This document shows positions 1 through 8,842 of a DNA stretch of 64,000 nucleotides, piece after piece; positions within the stretch are counted from its first letter, which is position 1; the number at the start of each line of letters is the position of its first letter. The notes beneath the pieces are model-generated. The model had not been told where the DNA came from, did not search any database, and saw only the letters and a program-made list of their open reading frames with translations. A program made the position numbers and the translations under genes. This DNA comes from Oceanococcus sp964629015 (GTDB lineage: Bacteria > Pseudomonadota > Gammaproteobacteria > Nevskiales > Oceanococcaceae). The DNA is taken from positions 1 through 64,000 of the forward strand of contig CAZVMN010000007.1 of NCBI GenBank assembly GCA_964629015.1. Direction: 5' to 3'.

Positions 1-78
1 GCGCTCGCCGTAGCGACCGATTGAAAACAGCACCAGCACGTAGGCCACAACGACGAGAATCAGAAGGCCTGCGCTCAT
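1..78 (-). CDS. N-terminus of a membrane protein, possibly SSS symporter/sensor kinase (partial)
   Basis: Only the first 26 codons are present; the rest lies left of the window. They encode a hydrophobic helix starting right after Met-1, followed by a polar turn ending GRYGER. A first helix this close to the N-terminus is typical of sodium:solute symporter proteins and of sensor kinases carrying such a domain, but 26 residues cannot decide the family. Its ATG overlaps the photolyase stop codon (ATGA at 75-78), so it is probably translated as the third gene of the SDR-photolyase operon. Confidence 0.6.
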   Translation of the reverse strand, partial: MSAGLLILVVVAYVLVLFSIGRYGER

Positions 79-1601
79 GCCTCACCTCGTATGCGTCGCG
101 CCTGCTGGCGTATCGCCGCCATCTCATCCTCGGACTTACGCTCCAGATTGCGCACCTGCATGCGCATCCGTGGATGCGACGCAAAACGCTGTTGGTGGCG
201 ATCGAGAAAATCCCAGTACAAGGTGGTGACCGGACAGGCCTGCTCGCCCACCGCCTGCTTGGGGTTAAAGCGACACCGCTCACAGGCGTTGCTCATGCGT
301 GAGATGTAAGCCCCGCTGGCGACGTAGGGCTTGCTCGCCAACACACCGCCATCAACAAATTGACTCATCCCCAGCGTGTTGGGCAGTTCCACCCATTCCA
401 CCGCATCGACATAAATCGCGTGGTACCAGGCATGGATTTCGGTGGGCCGCACGCCCAGCAACAAGGCGTAGAGACCGGTCACCATCAGGCGCTGAATGTG
501 ATGGGCGTAGCCGTAATCTAGGGTTTGCTTGAGCGCATCGGCCAAACACGCCATCGGTGTTTCGCCCGTCCAGTAAAACGCGGGCAGCGGGTGCTGTGCA
601 TCCAACGCGTTTTCCTCAAGCCAAGCTGGCATCCTCAACCAATACAGGCCGCGAACGAATTCACGCCAGCCCAGAATCTGGCGCACGAATCCTTCCACAG
701 CAGCAAGGCTTTGATAGCGCGCCGGACTCTGGATAGCCGCCTCAATAACCTCGCGCGGATTCAGCAAATGCAGATTGAGCGCTGCCGACAGACGGCTGTG
801 ATAAAGGTAAGGCTCGCCCAGCCACATTGCATCCTGGTACTGACCAAAGCTGGCCAAGCGATGATCAACAAAGTCATCCAACGCCTGAAGCGCTTGCTTG
901 CGGGTCACCGGCCAATCGAAGGCGGCGGTGCTTCCCGGGTGATCGGCATAGTGTTGGTCGATCTCTGAGATCACCTCGCGGGTCAGCTGATCCGGCTCAA
1001 ATGTTTGCGGTGTGGGTAGCCAACCTGGCCCATCTGCGCCAAACGCCGCGCGATTGTCCGCGTCGAAGTTCCAGCGCCCGCCCTCGGGTTGCCCATCCGC
1101 ATCGATCAAATACTGGTAAGCCCGGCGCTGTTCTCGATAGAAAAACTCCATGCGCAAACTTTTGCGACCCTGAGCCCAGGCGGCAAAGTCTTGCGGTGTG
1201 GTTAGAAAGTGCGGATCTTCGCGCTCTATGCACTCGACCCCAGAGTCTTCAATGCACGCGCTGAGCGTTTCCCGAACATGCCAATCGCCTGGCCGCACCA
1301 TCACCACCTGTTGCGGTTTGAGTCGCTGGATGGCCTCGCGCAACAGTTCCGCAAGACTCGCTGCGGGATTGCTGTGATCCGCCTGGCGATAATGCAACGG
1401 CAATCCCCGCGCCCTGACATGCTCGCGGAAGTGACGCATGGCAGAGATGAAATACACGATGCGGGCTTTGTGTGACCAGGTTCGACGCGCCTCGTGTTCG
1501 GATTCGGCCATCCACAATGCGTCCTGGGCCGGATCGAACATCTCGTCCAACACGGTATTCAGGTCCAGTTGGTCCCCGAGCACCAGGTACAAGCGTCGCA
1601 T
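75..1601 (-). CDS. Iron-sulfur cryptochrome/photolyase-related protein (FeS-BCP, PhrB type)
   Basis: Flavoprotein of the bacterial iron-sulfur cryptochrome/photolyase group, whose characterised members repair (6-4) photoproducts using FAD, a lumazine-type antenna and a 4Fe-4S cluster. It has 508 residues, the usual size. The N-terminal half is the Rossmann antenna domain, beginning RRLYLVLGDQLDL. The C-terminal half is the helical FAD domain with PYLYHSRLSAALNLHLL and GWREFVRG. The four expected cluster cysteines are present at 352, 440, 443 and 456 (C-x2-C-x12-C for the last three), the same spacing as in characterised PhrB. Its ATG overlaps the SDR stop by one base and its stop overlaps the next gene, so it is the middle gene of an operon. 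Repair versus signalling cannot be settled from sequence. Confidence 0.93.
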   Translation of the reverse strand: MRRLYLVLGDQLDLNTVLDEMFDPAQDALWMAESEHEARRTWSHKARIVYFISAMRHFREHVRARGLPLHYRQADHSNPAASLAELLREAIQRLKPQQVVMVRPGDWHVRETLSACIEDSGVECIEREDPHFLTTPQDFAAWAQGRKSLRMEFFYREQRRAYQYLIDADGQPEGGRWNFDADNRAAFGADGPGWLPTPQTFEPDQLTREVISEIDQHYADHPGSTAAFDWPVTRKQALQALDDFVDHRLASFGQYQDAMWLGEPYLYHSRLSAALNLHLLNPREVIEAAIQSPARYQSLAAVEGFVRQILGWREFVRGLYWLRMPAWLEENALDAQHPLPAFYWTGETPMACLADALKQTLDYGYAHHIQRLMVTGLYALLLGVRPTEIHAWYHAIYVDAVEWVELPNTLGMSQFVDGGVLASKPYVASGAYISRMSNACERCRFNPKQAVGEQACPVTTLYWDFLDRHQQRFASHPRMRMQVRNLERKSEDEMAAIRQQARRIRGEA

Positions 1602-2338
1602 TACCAGTCCACGGCCTGGCCATCCCAGGCCAGAAACTGCAGCCCCGCATGCGTCCCGCGCGCTGACACCACATCGAGGAATTGGCGCGCGGCCCGTTCA
1701 GGTGTGAACAACTTGTCGAGCGGGACACCGCGCTGAAATGGCGCGGACAACGGCGTGTCGGTGGTTCCGGGATGAAACAGTGTCAGCGCGCATTGTGGAT
1801 GAGTGCGCCGCATCTCCACGGCCAAGGTTTTGAATCCCATGTTCAACGCCGCTTTGGAGCATCGATAGCTGTACCAACCGCCCAATCTATTGTCGGTGAT
1901 ACTGCCAACACGGGCGGACACCGCCGAGATCTGGCTGATTTGATCTCGCGGCAGCAGAGCTTTGAGCTGCGCGATGAGCCGCAGCGGCCCCAAAGCATTG
2001 ACACGCATCACGCGCTCAAAAGCGGCCGAATTCAAGGATTCGATCCGCCGCTCAGGCCGTACGCCGTCGGCATGCAGCAATCCACTGCAAATGAACACGC
2101 TGTGCAAGGGATCGCCTTGTAGACGTTCAGCCAGCGCGACCGCAACGCGGCTCACGCTGTCGTCGTCCTCCAGATCGAGGTGCAGGTCTGAATCCAAAGC
2201 CTGTCTAGCCGCCGTAAACACCCGCAATCCTCGCTGTTTGAGTGCGCGCGACAGGGCACCACCAATGCCGCCCGACGAACCGATCACCAGATGATTCGGG
2301 CATTGCGCCGCATCAAAGAAAGAGCAAGGCTGTTCCAT
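1601..2338 (-). CDS. SDR family NAD(P)-dependent oxidoreductase
   Basis: Short-chain dehydrogenase/reductase of 245 residues, expected to be cytosolic. The N-terminal Rossmann fold shows the glycine motif GSSGGIGGA (about residues 21-29), and the active-site tyrosine and lysine are in YSYRCSK. It resembles the C-factor/CsgA-like branch of classical SDRs; substrate unknown. It is the first gene of the minus-strand operon leading into the photolyase (TAATG overlap at 1601). Only 29 bases separate its start from the divergent flavoprotein gene, so its promoter must overlap that gene or its leader. A link with light or oxidative stress is inferred from the neighbours only. Confidence 0.88.
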   Translation of the reverse strand: MEQPCSFFDAAQCPNHLVIGSSGGIGGALSRALKQRGLRVFTAARQALDSDLHLDLEDDDSVSRVAVALAERLQGDPLHSVFICSGLLHADGVRPERRIESLNSAAFERVMRVNALGPLRLIAQLKALLPRDQISQISAVSARVGSITDNRLGGWYSYRCSKAALNMGFKTLAVEMRRTHPQCALTLFHPGTTDTPLSAPFQRGVPLDKLFTPERAARQFLDVVSARGTHAGLQFLAWDGQAVDW

Positions 2339-2367
2339 CGTTCGACTATAACCAAACCCGCCCCTTC

Positions 2368-3399
2368 ATGGACTTCGACCTCATTATTGTCGGTGCCGGC
2401 ATGGGTGCCGCTGCGGCGCTGGAAAGCGTTTCCGAACTCAATCTGCGCATAGCTGTGATCGACAAGGCGCGCTCGGTCGGTGGTCGCTGCGCAACGCGCC
2501 GCACCGATGCCTCGCCGGACGCGCCGTGGCTAGACAGCGGCGCCCAATATTTCACGGCGCGCAGCGCCGCGTTTCAGCAGCATGTTGCGAACTGGTCATC
2601 CTCCGGATGGTTGCAACCCTGGTCGCCGCGTATCGCACGCTTGGGTGACAACGGCCTTATCCACCCCAGCCCGGACCAGCAAACACGCTGGATTGCACCG
2701 AGCGGCATGAACCAGTTTGTGCGGCAACTCCTGGCTGAGCACAGCGCTCAGACACAAATCGTCACAAGCACACGGATCACCCGCGCACGCTTGGATGCGG
2801 GGATGTGGCAGTTGCAGGATGAACACGCAGGCCAATGGCGTTGCAAGCGCCTGCTGATCACCGCACCACCTGCACAAACACGGGATCTGCTCGGGGATGA
2901 GCTGGCCACACATGTTCCGGATGTGCACATGCAACCCTGTTTGGCGGCACTCGCTCGCACCAGCCAGCCGGTGGCTTTTGATGCATTGTTCGGTGCATCC
3001 AGCCACGCATCTATAGCCTGGGCCGCCAACAACCTGAGCAAACTGGGTTCGGCGCCACAAGCGGGCTTATGGACCATCCATGCCCATCCGCACTTCAGTC
3101 TCGCGCAAAGCCCACCACAGGACGCCGCCCAGCAACTGTGCGCGCATTTCGCAGAGCTTTGCGAGCTGCCAACCAAGGCAATGGAGCTTGTGCACCACCA
3201 TGTGTGGCGCTACGCGCGCCCCGCGCAAGCCCAATTTCATCAAACGCCGACAGTGCTGCTGACCCAGCAACTTGCGCTGGCCGGTGACTGGATGAATGGC
3301 GGACGTATCGAGGGCGCCTGGCTGTCCGGACGCAATGCCGCCCTGGCGCTCTACTCGGACCGTAGTGCGGCGCGCAGCGCCTCATCGATCGTCGGGTAA
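2368..3399 (+). CDS. Renalase-like FAD/NAD(P)-dependent oxidoreductase (COG3380 type)
   Basis: A 343-residue flavoprotein. The dinucleotide-binding motif starts at residue 4 (DLIIVGAGMGAA), followed by the acidic strand end and GGRCATRR typical of renalase-like amine-oxidase-fold proteins, then DSGAQYFTAR. The C-terminal FAD motif is LALAGDWMNGGRIEGAWLSG. I chose the ATG at 2368 because the glycine-rich strand begins two residues later; longer readings would run into the divergent SDR. Genes of this family often sit beside photolyase and SDR genes, as here. The reaction is unknown; bacterial renalase-like proteins oxidise aberrant dihydronicotinamides, but that is not demonstrated here. The last 49 bases overlap the convergent epimerase gene. 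Confidence 0.85.
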   Translation: MDFDLIIVGAGMGAAAALESVSELNLRIAVIDKARSVGGRCATRRTDASPDAPWLDSGAQYFTARSAAFQQHVANWSSSGWLQPWSPRIARLGDNGLIHPSPDQQTRWIAPSGMNQFVRQLLAEHSAQTQIVTSTRITRARLDAGMWQLQDEHAGQWRCKRLLITAPPAQTRDLLGDELATHVPDVHMQPCLAALARTSQPVAFDALFGASSHASIAWAANNLSKLGSAPQAGLWTIHAHPHFSLAQSPPQDAAQQLCAHFAELCELPTKAMELVHHHVWRYARPAQAQFHQTPTVLLTQQLALAGDWMNGGRIEGAWLSGRNAALALYSDRSAARSASSIVG

Positions 3400-4223
3400 G
3401 CATAGGTGTAGCCACTGGCCGTCAGTCGCTGTGCACTCACTTGCTGATCGACCAGAAGCAAGGCCGACATCTCACCCATCATCAGGCGCAGGACAGCACT
3501 TGGAAAGCGGAACAACACGGGGCGACGGAGAACGCGGCCCAAGGCCATCGCAAAGTCCTTTTGACTGACCGACTGAGGCCCGACCAGATTGTAAACGCCG
3601 TGTTTGCCCTCTTCCTCAAGCGCTTTGACAATCACGCCGACCACGTCGGACCGCGCAATCCAAGGCATATGCTGCGGGCCTGGCCCCATCACGGCACCCA
3701 AACCAAGCCGAAACGGCAGCACAATCTTGTCGAGCATACCGCCAGGGCCGATCACCACCCCCAGCCGCAACACAACCAAACGCGCATCACCGGCGGCCTG
3801 ACGGGCAGCCGCCTCCCAATCTGCGCAAAGCTTGGCGGCGAAGTCGCTTCCCACAGCATCATCTTCGTTCACCACCCGGCCCGGGCAGTCGCCATAAAAT
3901 CCCACGGCGGAGGCATTGATCCATATCGTCGGCCGATGGCCGTGCTGTTGCAGATCCTGCCCCAACTTTTGGGTCAGCTTGATACGCGAATCACGCAAGG
4001 CCGCTTTGCGCTTGGCCGACCAACGCCGGGCTCCGATGTTCTCGCCAGCCAGGTTGATCACCGCGTCGATGCGCGAGTCAATCTGACTCACATCGGTGAC
4101 AGCTTTGGCGTTTTTGGGCAACACAACCGCACGTCGCACCAGACACGAAACATCATGTGCCTCAAGCTGAGAGAGCAAAGCCTGACCAACAAAGCCGGTA
4201 GCACCGGTGAGCAGAATGTTCAT
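3351..4223 (-). CDS. TIGR01777 family epimerase-like oxidoreductase (YfcH-like)
   Basis: A 290-residue NAD-dependent epimerase/dehydratase-fold protein. It begins MNILLTGATGFVGQALL, the classic nucleotide-binding glycine motif. The family signatures INLAGENIGARRW and SAVGFYGD are present, with the C-terminal DUF1731-type segment. It matches E. coli YfcH and plant SulA/cell-division-inhibitor-like proteins of unknown substrate. Start choice: the ATG at 4223 gives the family N-terminus; upstream in-frame sequence overlaps the peptidase gene. It follows the M2 peptidase by five bases and is the last gene of that minus-strand operon. Its 3' end overlaps the convergent flavoprotein gene. Confidence 0.9.
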   Translation of the reverse strand: MNILLTGATGFVGQALLSQLEAHDVSCLVRRAVVLPKNAKAVTDVSQIDSRIDAVINLAGENIGARRWSAKRKAALRDSRIKLTQKLGQDLQQHGHRPTIWINASAVGFYGDCPGRVVNEDDAVGSDFAAKLCADWEAAARQAAGDARLVVLRLGVVIGPGGMLDKIVLPFRLGLGAVMGPGPQHMPWIARSDVVGVIVKALEEEGKHGVYNLVGPQSVSQKDFAMALGRVLRRPVLFRFPSAVLRLMMGEMSALLLVDQQVSAQRLTASGYTYAYPTIDEALRAALRSE

Positions 4224-4228
4224 GCGGA

Positions 4229-6031
4229 TTACCAGCCGCAGCTGCGGCCGCGGTTCTGCTCGGCCAACCATGAACTCAGTGGTTGGAAGTATTCCAGCAG
4301 CGCGGCAGCATCCATAGAACGTGTTCCGGTCAGCTCGAACAACGCATCCTGCCAGGGTTGGCTTTGACCGGATTGCAGCATCGCCCACAAGCGATCGCCA
4401 GCCTCTTCACTACCGGCAAAACTGCACTCATGCAACGGCCCTTGGTGACCTGAGGCGTCGCACATGGCCTGATAGAACTGGAACTGCAAAATATGCGCAA
4501 GGAAGTAGCGCATATAAGGCGTGTTGCCCGGAATGTGGTACTTGGCCCCAGGGTCGAATGCGTCCGCTGGCCGCGCCCTCGGCGGCACCACGCCCTGATA
4601 TTGATACTTCAGATCCCACCAGGCTTTGTTGTAGTCAGCCGGTGCGACTTCGCCCGAGAACACCTGCCAACGCCATTTGTCGACCAGCAGCCCGAAGGGT
4701 AGAAAGGCCACCTTGTCCAAGGCCATTTTGAACTGCTGATTGATCACCGCAGCATGGCTTTGTGACGGTTCCGGCGCCAGTCCGACAGAGCTCAGATAAC
4801 GCGGCGTCATGGACAGCATCATAGTGTCGCCTACCGCCTCATGGAAACCATCATGCGCGCCGGACTGAAACAAGATGGGCTGCGGGTTGTAGGCCAAGTC
4901 GTAGTAGATGTGACCGAGCTCATGGTAGATGGTCATGAGCTGCTCTTCGTCAGGCACGATGCACATCTTGATCCGCACATCACCCTGATAATCGATATCC
5001 CAGGCGCTGGCGTGGCAAACCACATCGCGATCGCGCGGCTTGGTCAACATCGAGTTGGTGTAAAAGCTGTCCGGCAATGCGGGAAAGCCAATGCTGGTGT
5101 AAAACGCCTCGGCCTGCTTGACCATGCGCACCGCATCGTAGTTCTGGGCTTTGAGCGCAGCCGTCACATCCAGATCCGACTCGTCAGGATACGGCACCAT
5201 GCGCGGATACAGATCCCCCCACTGCTGCGCCCACATATTGCCCAGCACGTGTGCCGGAATGGCGCTTTGCTGCGCCACGGTGTCATCACCGTATTGCTCA
5301 CCAAGCTCAGCGCGAACGTGACAGTGCAGCGCTTGGTAAAGCGGCCGAACCTGCGACCACAAACGCTCCACCTCGGCAGTGAAATCGTCCGCCGGCATAT
5401 CGTAGCCCGCTCGCCACAGCGCACCGGCATCGGCATAACCCAGATCGTGGGCACCAACGTTTTGCAATTCCGCAAAACGCACATAGTCAGCCTTCATTGC
5501 TGGCGCAACACTGCGCCATCCCTCCCAGGCCATCAACAACTCATCCGGGTCCGTGCTGCTGCGGATGATATCTTCCAACGCTTCCAGATCCAGGCAGGCG
5601 TCCTCGCCCTGCCCCGGCGGGCAATAGCGCCCAGAACCATAAGCCGCTTCCAGACTGGCCGCCAGCGTGGTGAGTTCAGCCAGCTGTTCAGGATCGCTCG
5701 GCACGCCGGAGCTGAGTTGCAGCAAGGTCAACAAGCGGGCGGTCTGTGCATCCTCTTTCGCAGGATCGTAGATCCTGGCCTGACGCGCCTGCTCCGACCA
5801 ATAGCTCAGCGTGCGCTCCATGGACTTGGCTGCCAGAATCTGCGTGTCCGGGGTTATGAAGGTGGACTGGACCCAGGCCGCCCGAGCAGATTCGATGCTG
5901 ACCTCACGCGCGTCCTTATCAAAACGTTCAAGAAAAGCAGCCGCACTTTCCCGCCCACCACCCAACTCCATCCAACTGGCGCAGCCGGTCAGCGCGAGCA
6001 GAGAGAACACGCCCCAGGTTTGCTTTTTCAT
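4229..6031 (-). CDS. M2 family (ACE-like) zinc dipeptidyl carboxypeptidase, lipoprotein
   Basis: Bacterial homologue of angiotensin-converting enzyme, expected to release dipeptides from peptide C-termini. The 600-residue product starts with a lipoprotein signal (LLALTGC, Cys17), so it is probably membrane-anchored facing the periplasm or cell surface. The zinc site is complete: HELGH at 370-374, with the third ligand Glu398 in GFHEAVGD. The C-terminal substrate/chloride region KYHIPGNTPYMRYF (from residue 497) keeps the histidine, arginine and tyrosine of ACE, and LQFQFYQAMC follows. Its ATG overlaps the stop of the POT transporter (6028-6031). Together they suggest conversion of external peptides to dipeptides followed by uptake. 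Confidence 0.95.
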   Translation of the reverse strand: MKKQTWGVFSLLALTGCASWMELGGGRESAAAFLERFDKDAREVSIESARAAWVQSTFITPDTQILAAKSMERTLSYWSEQARQARIYDPAKEDAQTARLLTLLQLSSGVPSDPEQLAELTTLAASLEAAYGSGRYCPPGQGEDACLDLEALEDIIRSSTDPDELLMAWEGWRSVAPAMKADYVRFAELQNVGAHDLGYADAGALWRAGYDMPADDFTAEVERLWSQVRPLYQALHCHVRAELGEQYGDDTVAQQSAIPAHVLGNMWAQQWGDLYPRMVPYPDESDLDVTAALKAQNYDAVRMVKQAEAFYTSIGFPALPDSFYTNSMLTKPRDRDVVCHASAWDIDYQGDVRIKMCIVPDEEQLMTIYHELGHIYYDLAYNPQPILFQSGAHDGFHEAVGDTMMLSMTPRYLSSVGLAPEPSQSHAAVINQQFKMALDKVAFLPFGLLVDKWRWQVFSGEVAPADYNKAWWDLKYQYQGVVPPRARPADAFDPGAKYHIPGNTPYMRYFLAHILQFQFYQAMCDASGHQGPLHECSFAGSEEAGDRLWAMLQSGQSQPWQDALFELTGTRSMDAAALLEYFQPLSSWLAEQNRGRSCGW

Positions 6032-7614
6032 CGGTGAGCCTCCTGAGCGATCGCTTCACCCACAGCGGGTGGTTGAACATCAGCCGCATGCCCCATGAGC
6101 TTTTTGAGAATCGGTGTCAGCAACAGCAATACCGCGGCTGTCGCCAAACCGACCCACAACAATTTATCGAACAAGGTCGCGTACACATCACGCGCGGCGT
6201 CGATGTTAAGTACCTCGCCCTCGTGCAGATCAATGGCCGCCAACTTGGAAATTTGCGCGGCGATAAACTCGGAGTACGCGGTGGCCAGAAACCACGCGCC
6301 CATCATCACGCCGACCACGCTGGGAACCGCGAGCTTGGTCACCGCCGACAAACCAACCGGCGACAGGCACAGCTCCCCGGTGGTGTGCAGCAGATAGGCC
6401 AATACGAACCAACCCAGCGCGACTTTGCCCGCCTCATCCGGCATTGAAGCGCCAAGCACCAAGGCACCGAAACCCAGACCGGCCTGAGCAATACCAAGCA
6501 CAAACTTCATGGGCGGGCTGGGGTCCAGGCGTCGTCGGCCCAGGCTCTGCCACAGCCAGGCGAAGAACGGTGCCAGCAGGAAAATGAACATCGCGTTGAG
6601 AGCACCAAGCTGTGAAGCGGTGAACTCGAAACCGAAGGCGGTGCGGTCGAGCACGCGGTCGGCGAACAGTGTCATGCTGGCCGCAGACTGTTCAAACAGC
6701 GCCCAGAACACAACGGTGAAGATGGTCAGTGTGGCCAAAACGATCATCCGCCCACGCTCCTCCGCGTTGCAGCGGGCGGTCAGAAACCAGGCCAACCAGG
6801 CGAGAAAACTCAGCGACAGCACGTTCAGAGTCCAGTGCACGACCGCCTCGAACTGCAACATCTGCCAAACCACGAACAAAGACCCCACAGCCACGAGATA
6901 GATGATCCATTCACGCGACAGGGGTCCGAGCACTTTCTGCGCCAGCATCTCCGGATCATGCGGTTCGGCATGCCCCTGCAAATACTTCTGACCGCTGAGA
7001 AAGGTCATCAGGCCCAACACCATGCCGATGCCCGCAGCGCCAAAGCCCCATGACCAGCCATAGGTTTCGCCGAGATAGCCACACAACAGCGTTGCCGTGA
7101 AGGCGCCGATGTTGATGCCCATGTAGAAAATGGTGAAGCCCGCATCGCGACGCACATCGCCCGCCGGATACAAGCGACCAACGATGGTTGAAATATTGGG
7201 TTTGAGAAAGCACACCCCGACCGAAATCAATGCCAAGGAGAAATAAAACACCTGCAATGCGCCAGTGTCTCGGACGATTTCCCCGTTGATCATCGCGGCT
7301 TGCTGACCTTCTACCGCCATACCCAAATGCCCCAGGCACAACAGGATGGCCCCAAACGTCACCGCCTTGCGCATGCCGAGATAGCGGTCCGCCAGCATGC
7401 CCCCAATCACCGGCAAGGCATACGCCAACGCCGCGTAGGACGCGAGCACGCCGAGACCCATTTCATCGGTGAACAGGTGATATTTGGTCAGATACAGCAG
7501 AAGCAGATACTTCATGCCGTAGAACGAAAAGCGCTCCCAGAGCTCGGTGGCAAAGCAGATGAGAAGGCCTCGGGGATGCCCGAAGAAGCCGCGGTCTAGA
7601 GTCGTGGTGGACAT
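6028..7614 (-). CDS. POT/PTR2 family proton-coupled peptide transporter
   Basis: Inner-membrane major facilitator of 528 residues that imports di- and tripeptides with protons. The N-terminal helix carries the proton-coupling ExxER motif (ELWER, residues 24-28), followed by FSFYGMKYLLLLYL. The family signature GINIGAF is seen in the N-terminal bundle. About 12 to 14 hydrophobic segments run through the protein, with a final polar tail. It is the first gene of the operon with the ACE-like lipoprotein and the YfcH-like gene, and a good promoter lies upstream at 7685-7714. The pairing with a dipeptide-releasing enzyme supports dipeptide import. Confidence 0.95.
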   Translation of the reverse strand: MSTTTLDRGFFGHPRGLLICFATELWERFSFYGMKYLLLLYLTKYHLFTDEMGLGVLASYAALAYALPVIGGMLADRYLGMRKAVTFGAILLCLGHLGMAVEGQQAAMINGEIVRDTGALQVFYFSLALISVGVCFLKPNISTIVGRLYPAGDVRRDAGFTIFYMGINIGAFTATLLCGYLGETYGWSWGFGAAGIGMVLGLMTFLSGQKYLQGHAEPHDPEMLAQKVLGPLSREWIIYLVAVGSLFVVWQMLQFEAVVHWTLNVLSLSFLAWLAWFLTARCNAEERGRMIVLATLTIFTVVFWALFEQSAASMTLFADRVLDRTAFGFEFTASQLGALNAMFIFLLAPFFAWLWQSLGRRRLDPSPPMKFVLGIAQAGLGFGALVLGASMPDEAGKVALGWFVLAYLLHTTGELCLSPVGLSAVTKLAVPSVVGVMMGAWFLATAYSEFIAAQISKLAAIDLHEGEVLNIDAARDVYATLFDKLLWVGLATAAVLLLLTPILKKLMGHAADVQPPAVGEAIAQEAHR

Positions 7615-7684
7615 GTTTTCCTCACGCCGGATGCGGCCTCCCCCAATGCGATAGCCGAACCCTGAACGGGTTGATCATCGGGCG

Positions 7685-7714
7685 AGTATAGCCATCGCCT
7701 GCATCAGCAAACAA
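7685..7714 (-). promoter_or_regulatory. Probable sigma-70 promoter of the POT-peptidase operon
   Basis: On the minus strand, a -35 box TTGTTT (7709-7714) and a -10 box TATACT (7685-7690) are separated by 18 bases. The predicted transcript would start near 7677 and give a leader of about 60 bases before the ATG at 7614. No operator is evident nearby. Confidence 0.5.
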
Positions 7715-7762
7715 GGTATTAAACACGTCTGCACTTAGAGCATTCTGCGCAAAACGCGCAAT

Positions 7763-7798
7763 AAAAAAGGCCACAAGTTGCGATCAGCACTTGTGGCC
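7763..7798 (-). terminator. Rho-independent terminator after degV
   Basis: A perfect 10-bp stem (7769-7778 with 7789-7798) encloses a 10-base loop and, read on the minus strand, is followed by a run of six U residues. It lies about 96 bases beyond the degV stop and closes the gatCAB-hslO-degV operon. It also insulates that operon from the POT promoter. Confidence 0.85.
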
Positions 7799-7894
7799 CC
7801 AACCGGGTACTCGTGGTCCCGGATCTCCCCCAAACACACCTCGGCGGGTGCTCGAAACCCGGATCGTGGCCGGGCTCCAGAATCGGTCAGAACT

Positions 7895-8842
7895 TCAGTG
7901 GAAGGTGTGCGGCTGTGCGATCAGCCCCAGGCTCAGAGCGCCTGGCCCCATGTTTACGCCGGCGGTCACACTCATGACCGATGCCAGCAAATCCACCCCG
8001 GCCTTCTGACAGGCCGCGGATAGTTGATCATAACCGGGCAGCGCGCGCAAGTCCTTCATTTCTCCGGCAAAACTGACCGAAAGGTAAGGAGCCATCAATC
8101 CTTGCTCGATTTTCCGCACGGCATACGCAAAAAGCTTTTGTGCAGCGGGCTCAAAGCCACGAACCTTGTCGACCGGCTTGGTTTCGTCACCATAACCGCA
8201 GAGTATTGGCTTAATGTCGAGGGCCGAACCCAGCGCCGCGCTCAACAGAGAAACACTGCGATCTCCCTTCAACCGTGCACGCGCTCGGAGGTAGTACAGA
8301 TCGGTGGGAATGGCATAGGCACGCGTGCAATTGACCAAGGTCTCCAAGCGCTTGCGAATGTCATTCGGATTCATGCCTTGATCAATCATGCGTGCGGTCT
8401 CTGCCGCAATCACACCCTGCCCAGCAAACAAGGTGCCGGTATTGATCACGCGCAGGGCAAAAGGCCCCTCAATTCCGGCCGCACGGCGCGGCTCTTGGTA
8501 TTCCGAGAGGATCGAGAATGACGCTTTGGTCGCATTTTCAAATATCGGGCTGCGTGAACGCATCACGGTTTGGCAAAACACGAAGTCGAATTCGCGGACC
8601 AAACGCTCAAGAAATAGCGTATTGATCTGCTCGGTGGTGTAAGGCACCGACTCTGCATCATGCGCTTTGTCGCCAATCTGACTGCGATAGAACTCAAGCG
8701 CGGCCGTTTCGTTGCGACGATCGACCAGCTGATCATCACCGAGACGGATGGTGACCGGTAGAATCTCAATGCGGTGATCGCGCACAAAAGTGTCCGGCAG
8801 ATCACAGCTGGCATCCACCACCAGCCCGACGCGCGCCGTCAT
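7895..8842 (-). CDS. DegV family fatty-acid-binding protein
   Basis: A 315-residue DegV-like protein. In this family a lipid is held between two domains and, in Gram-positives, presented to fatty acid kinase FakA. The N-terminal motif VGLVVDASCDLP and the later INTGTLFAGQG region match the family. The start ATG at 8842 shares one base with the hslO stop (TGATG); a TTG one codon earlier is possible. It is the last gene of the gatCAB-hslO operon and is followed by a terminator. No fatty acid kinase gene lies in the window, so its partner here is unknown. Confidence 0.85.
   Translation of the reverse strand: MTARVGLVVDASCDLPDTFVRDHRIEILPVTIRLGDDQLVDRRNETAALEFYRSQIGDKAHDAESVPYTTEQINTLFLERLVREFDFVFCQTVMRSRSPIFENATKASFSILSEYQEPRRAAGIEGPFALRVINTGTLFAGQGVIAAETARMIDQGMNPNDIRKRLETLVNCTRAYAIPTDLYYLRARARLKGDRSVSLLSAALGSALDIKPILCGYGDETKPVDKVRGFEPAAQKLFAYAVRKIEQGLMAPYLSVSFAGEMKDLRALPGYDQLSAACQKAGVDLLASVMSVTAGVNMGPGALSLGLIAQPHTFH

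Noticed and set aside
4841..6037. A 398-codon plus-strand open frame across the M2 peptidase gene
   Set aside because: Antisense to a gene with a complete zinc site; no family resemblance.
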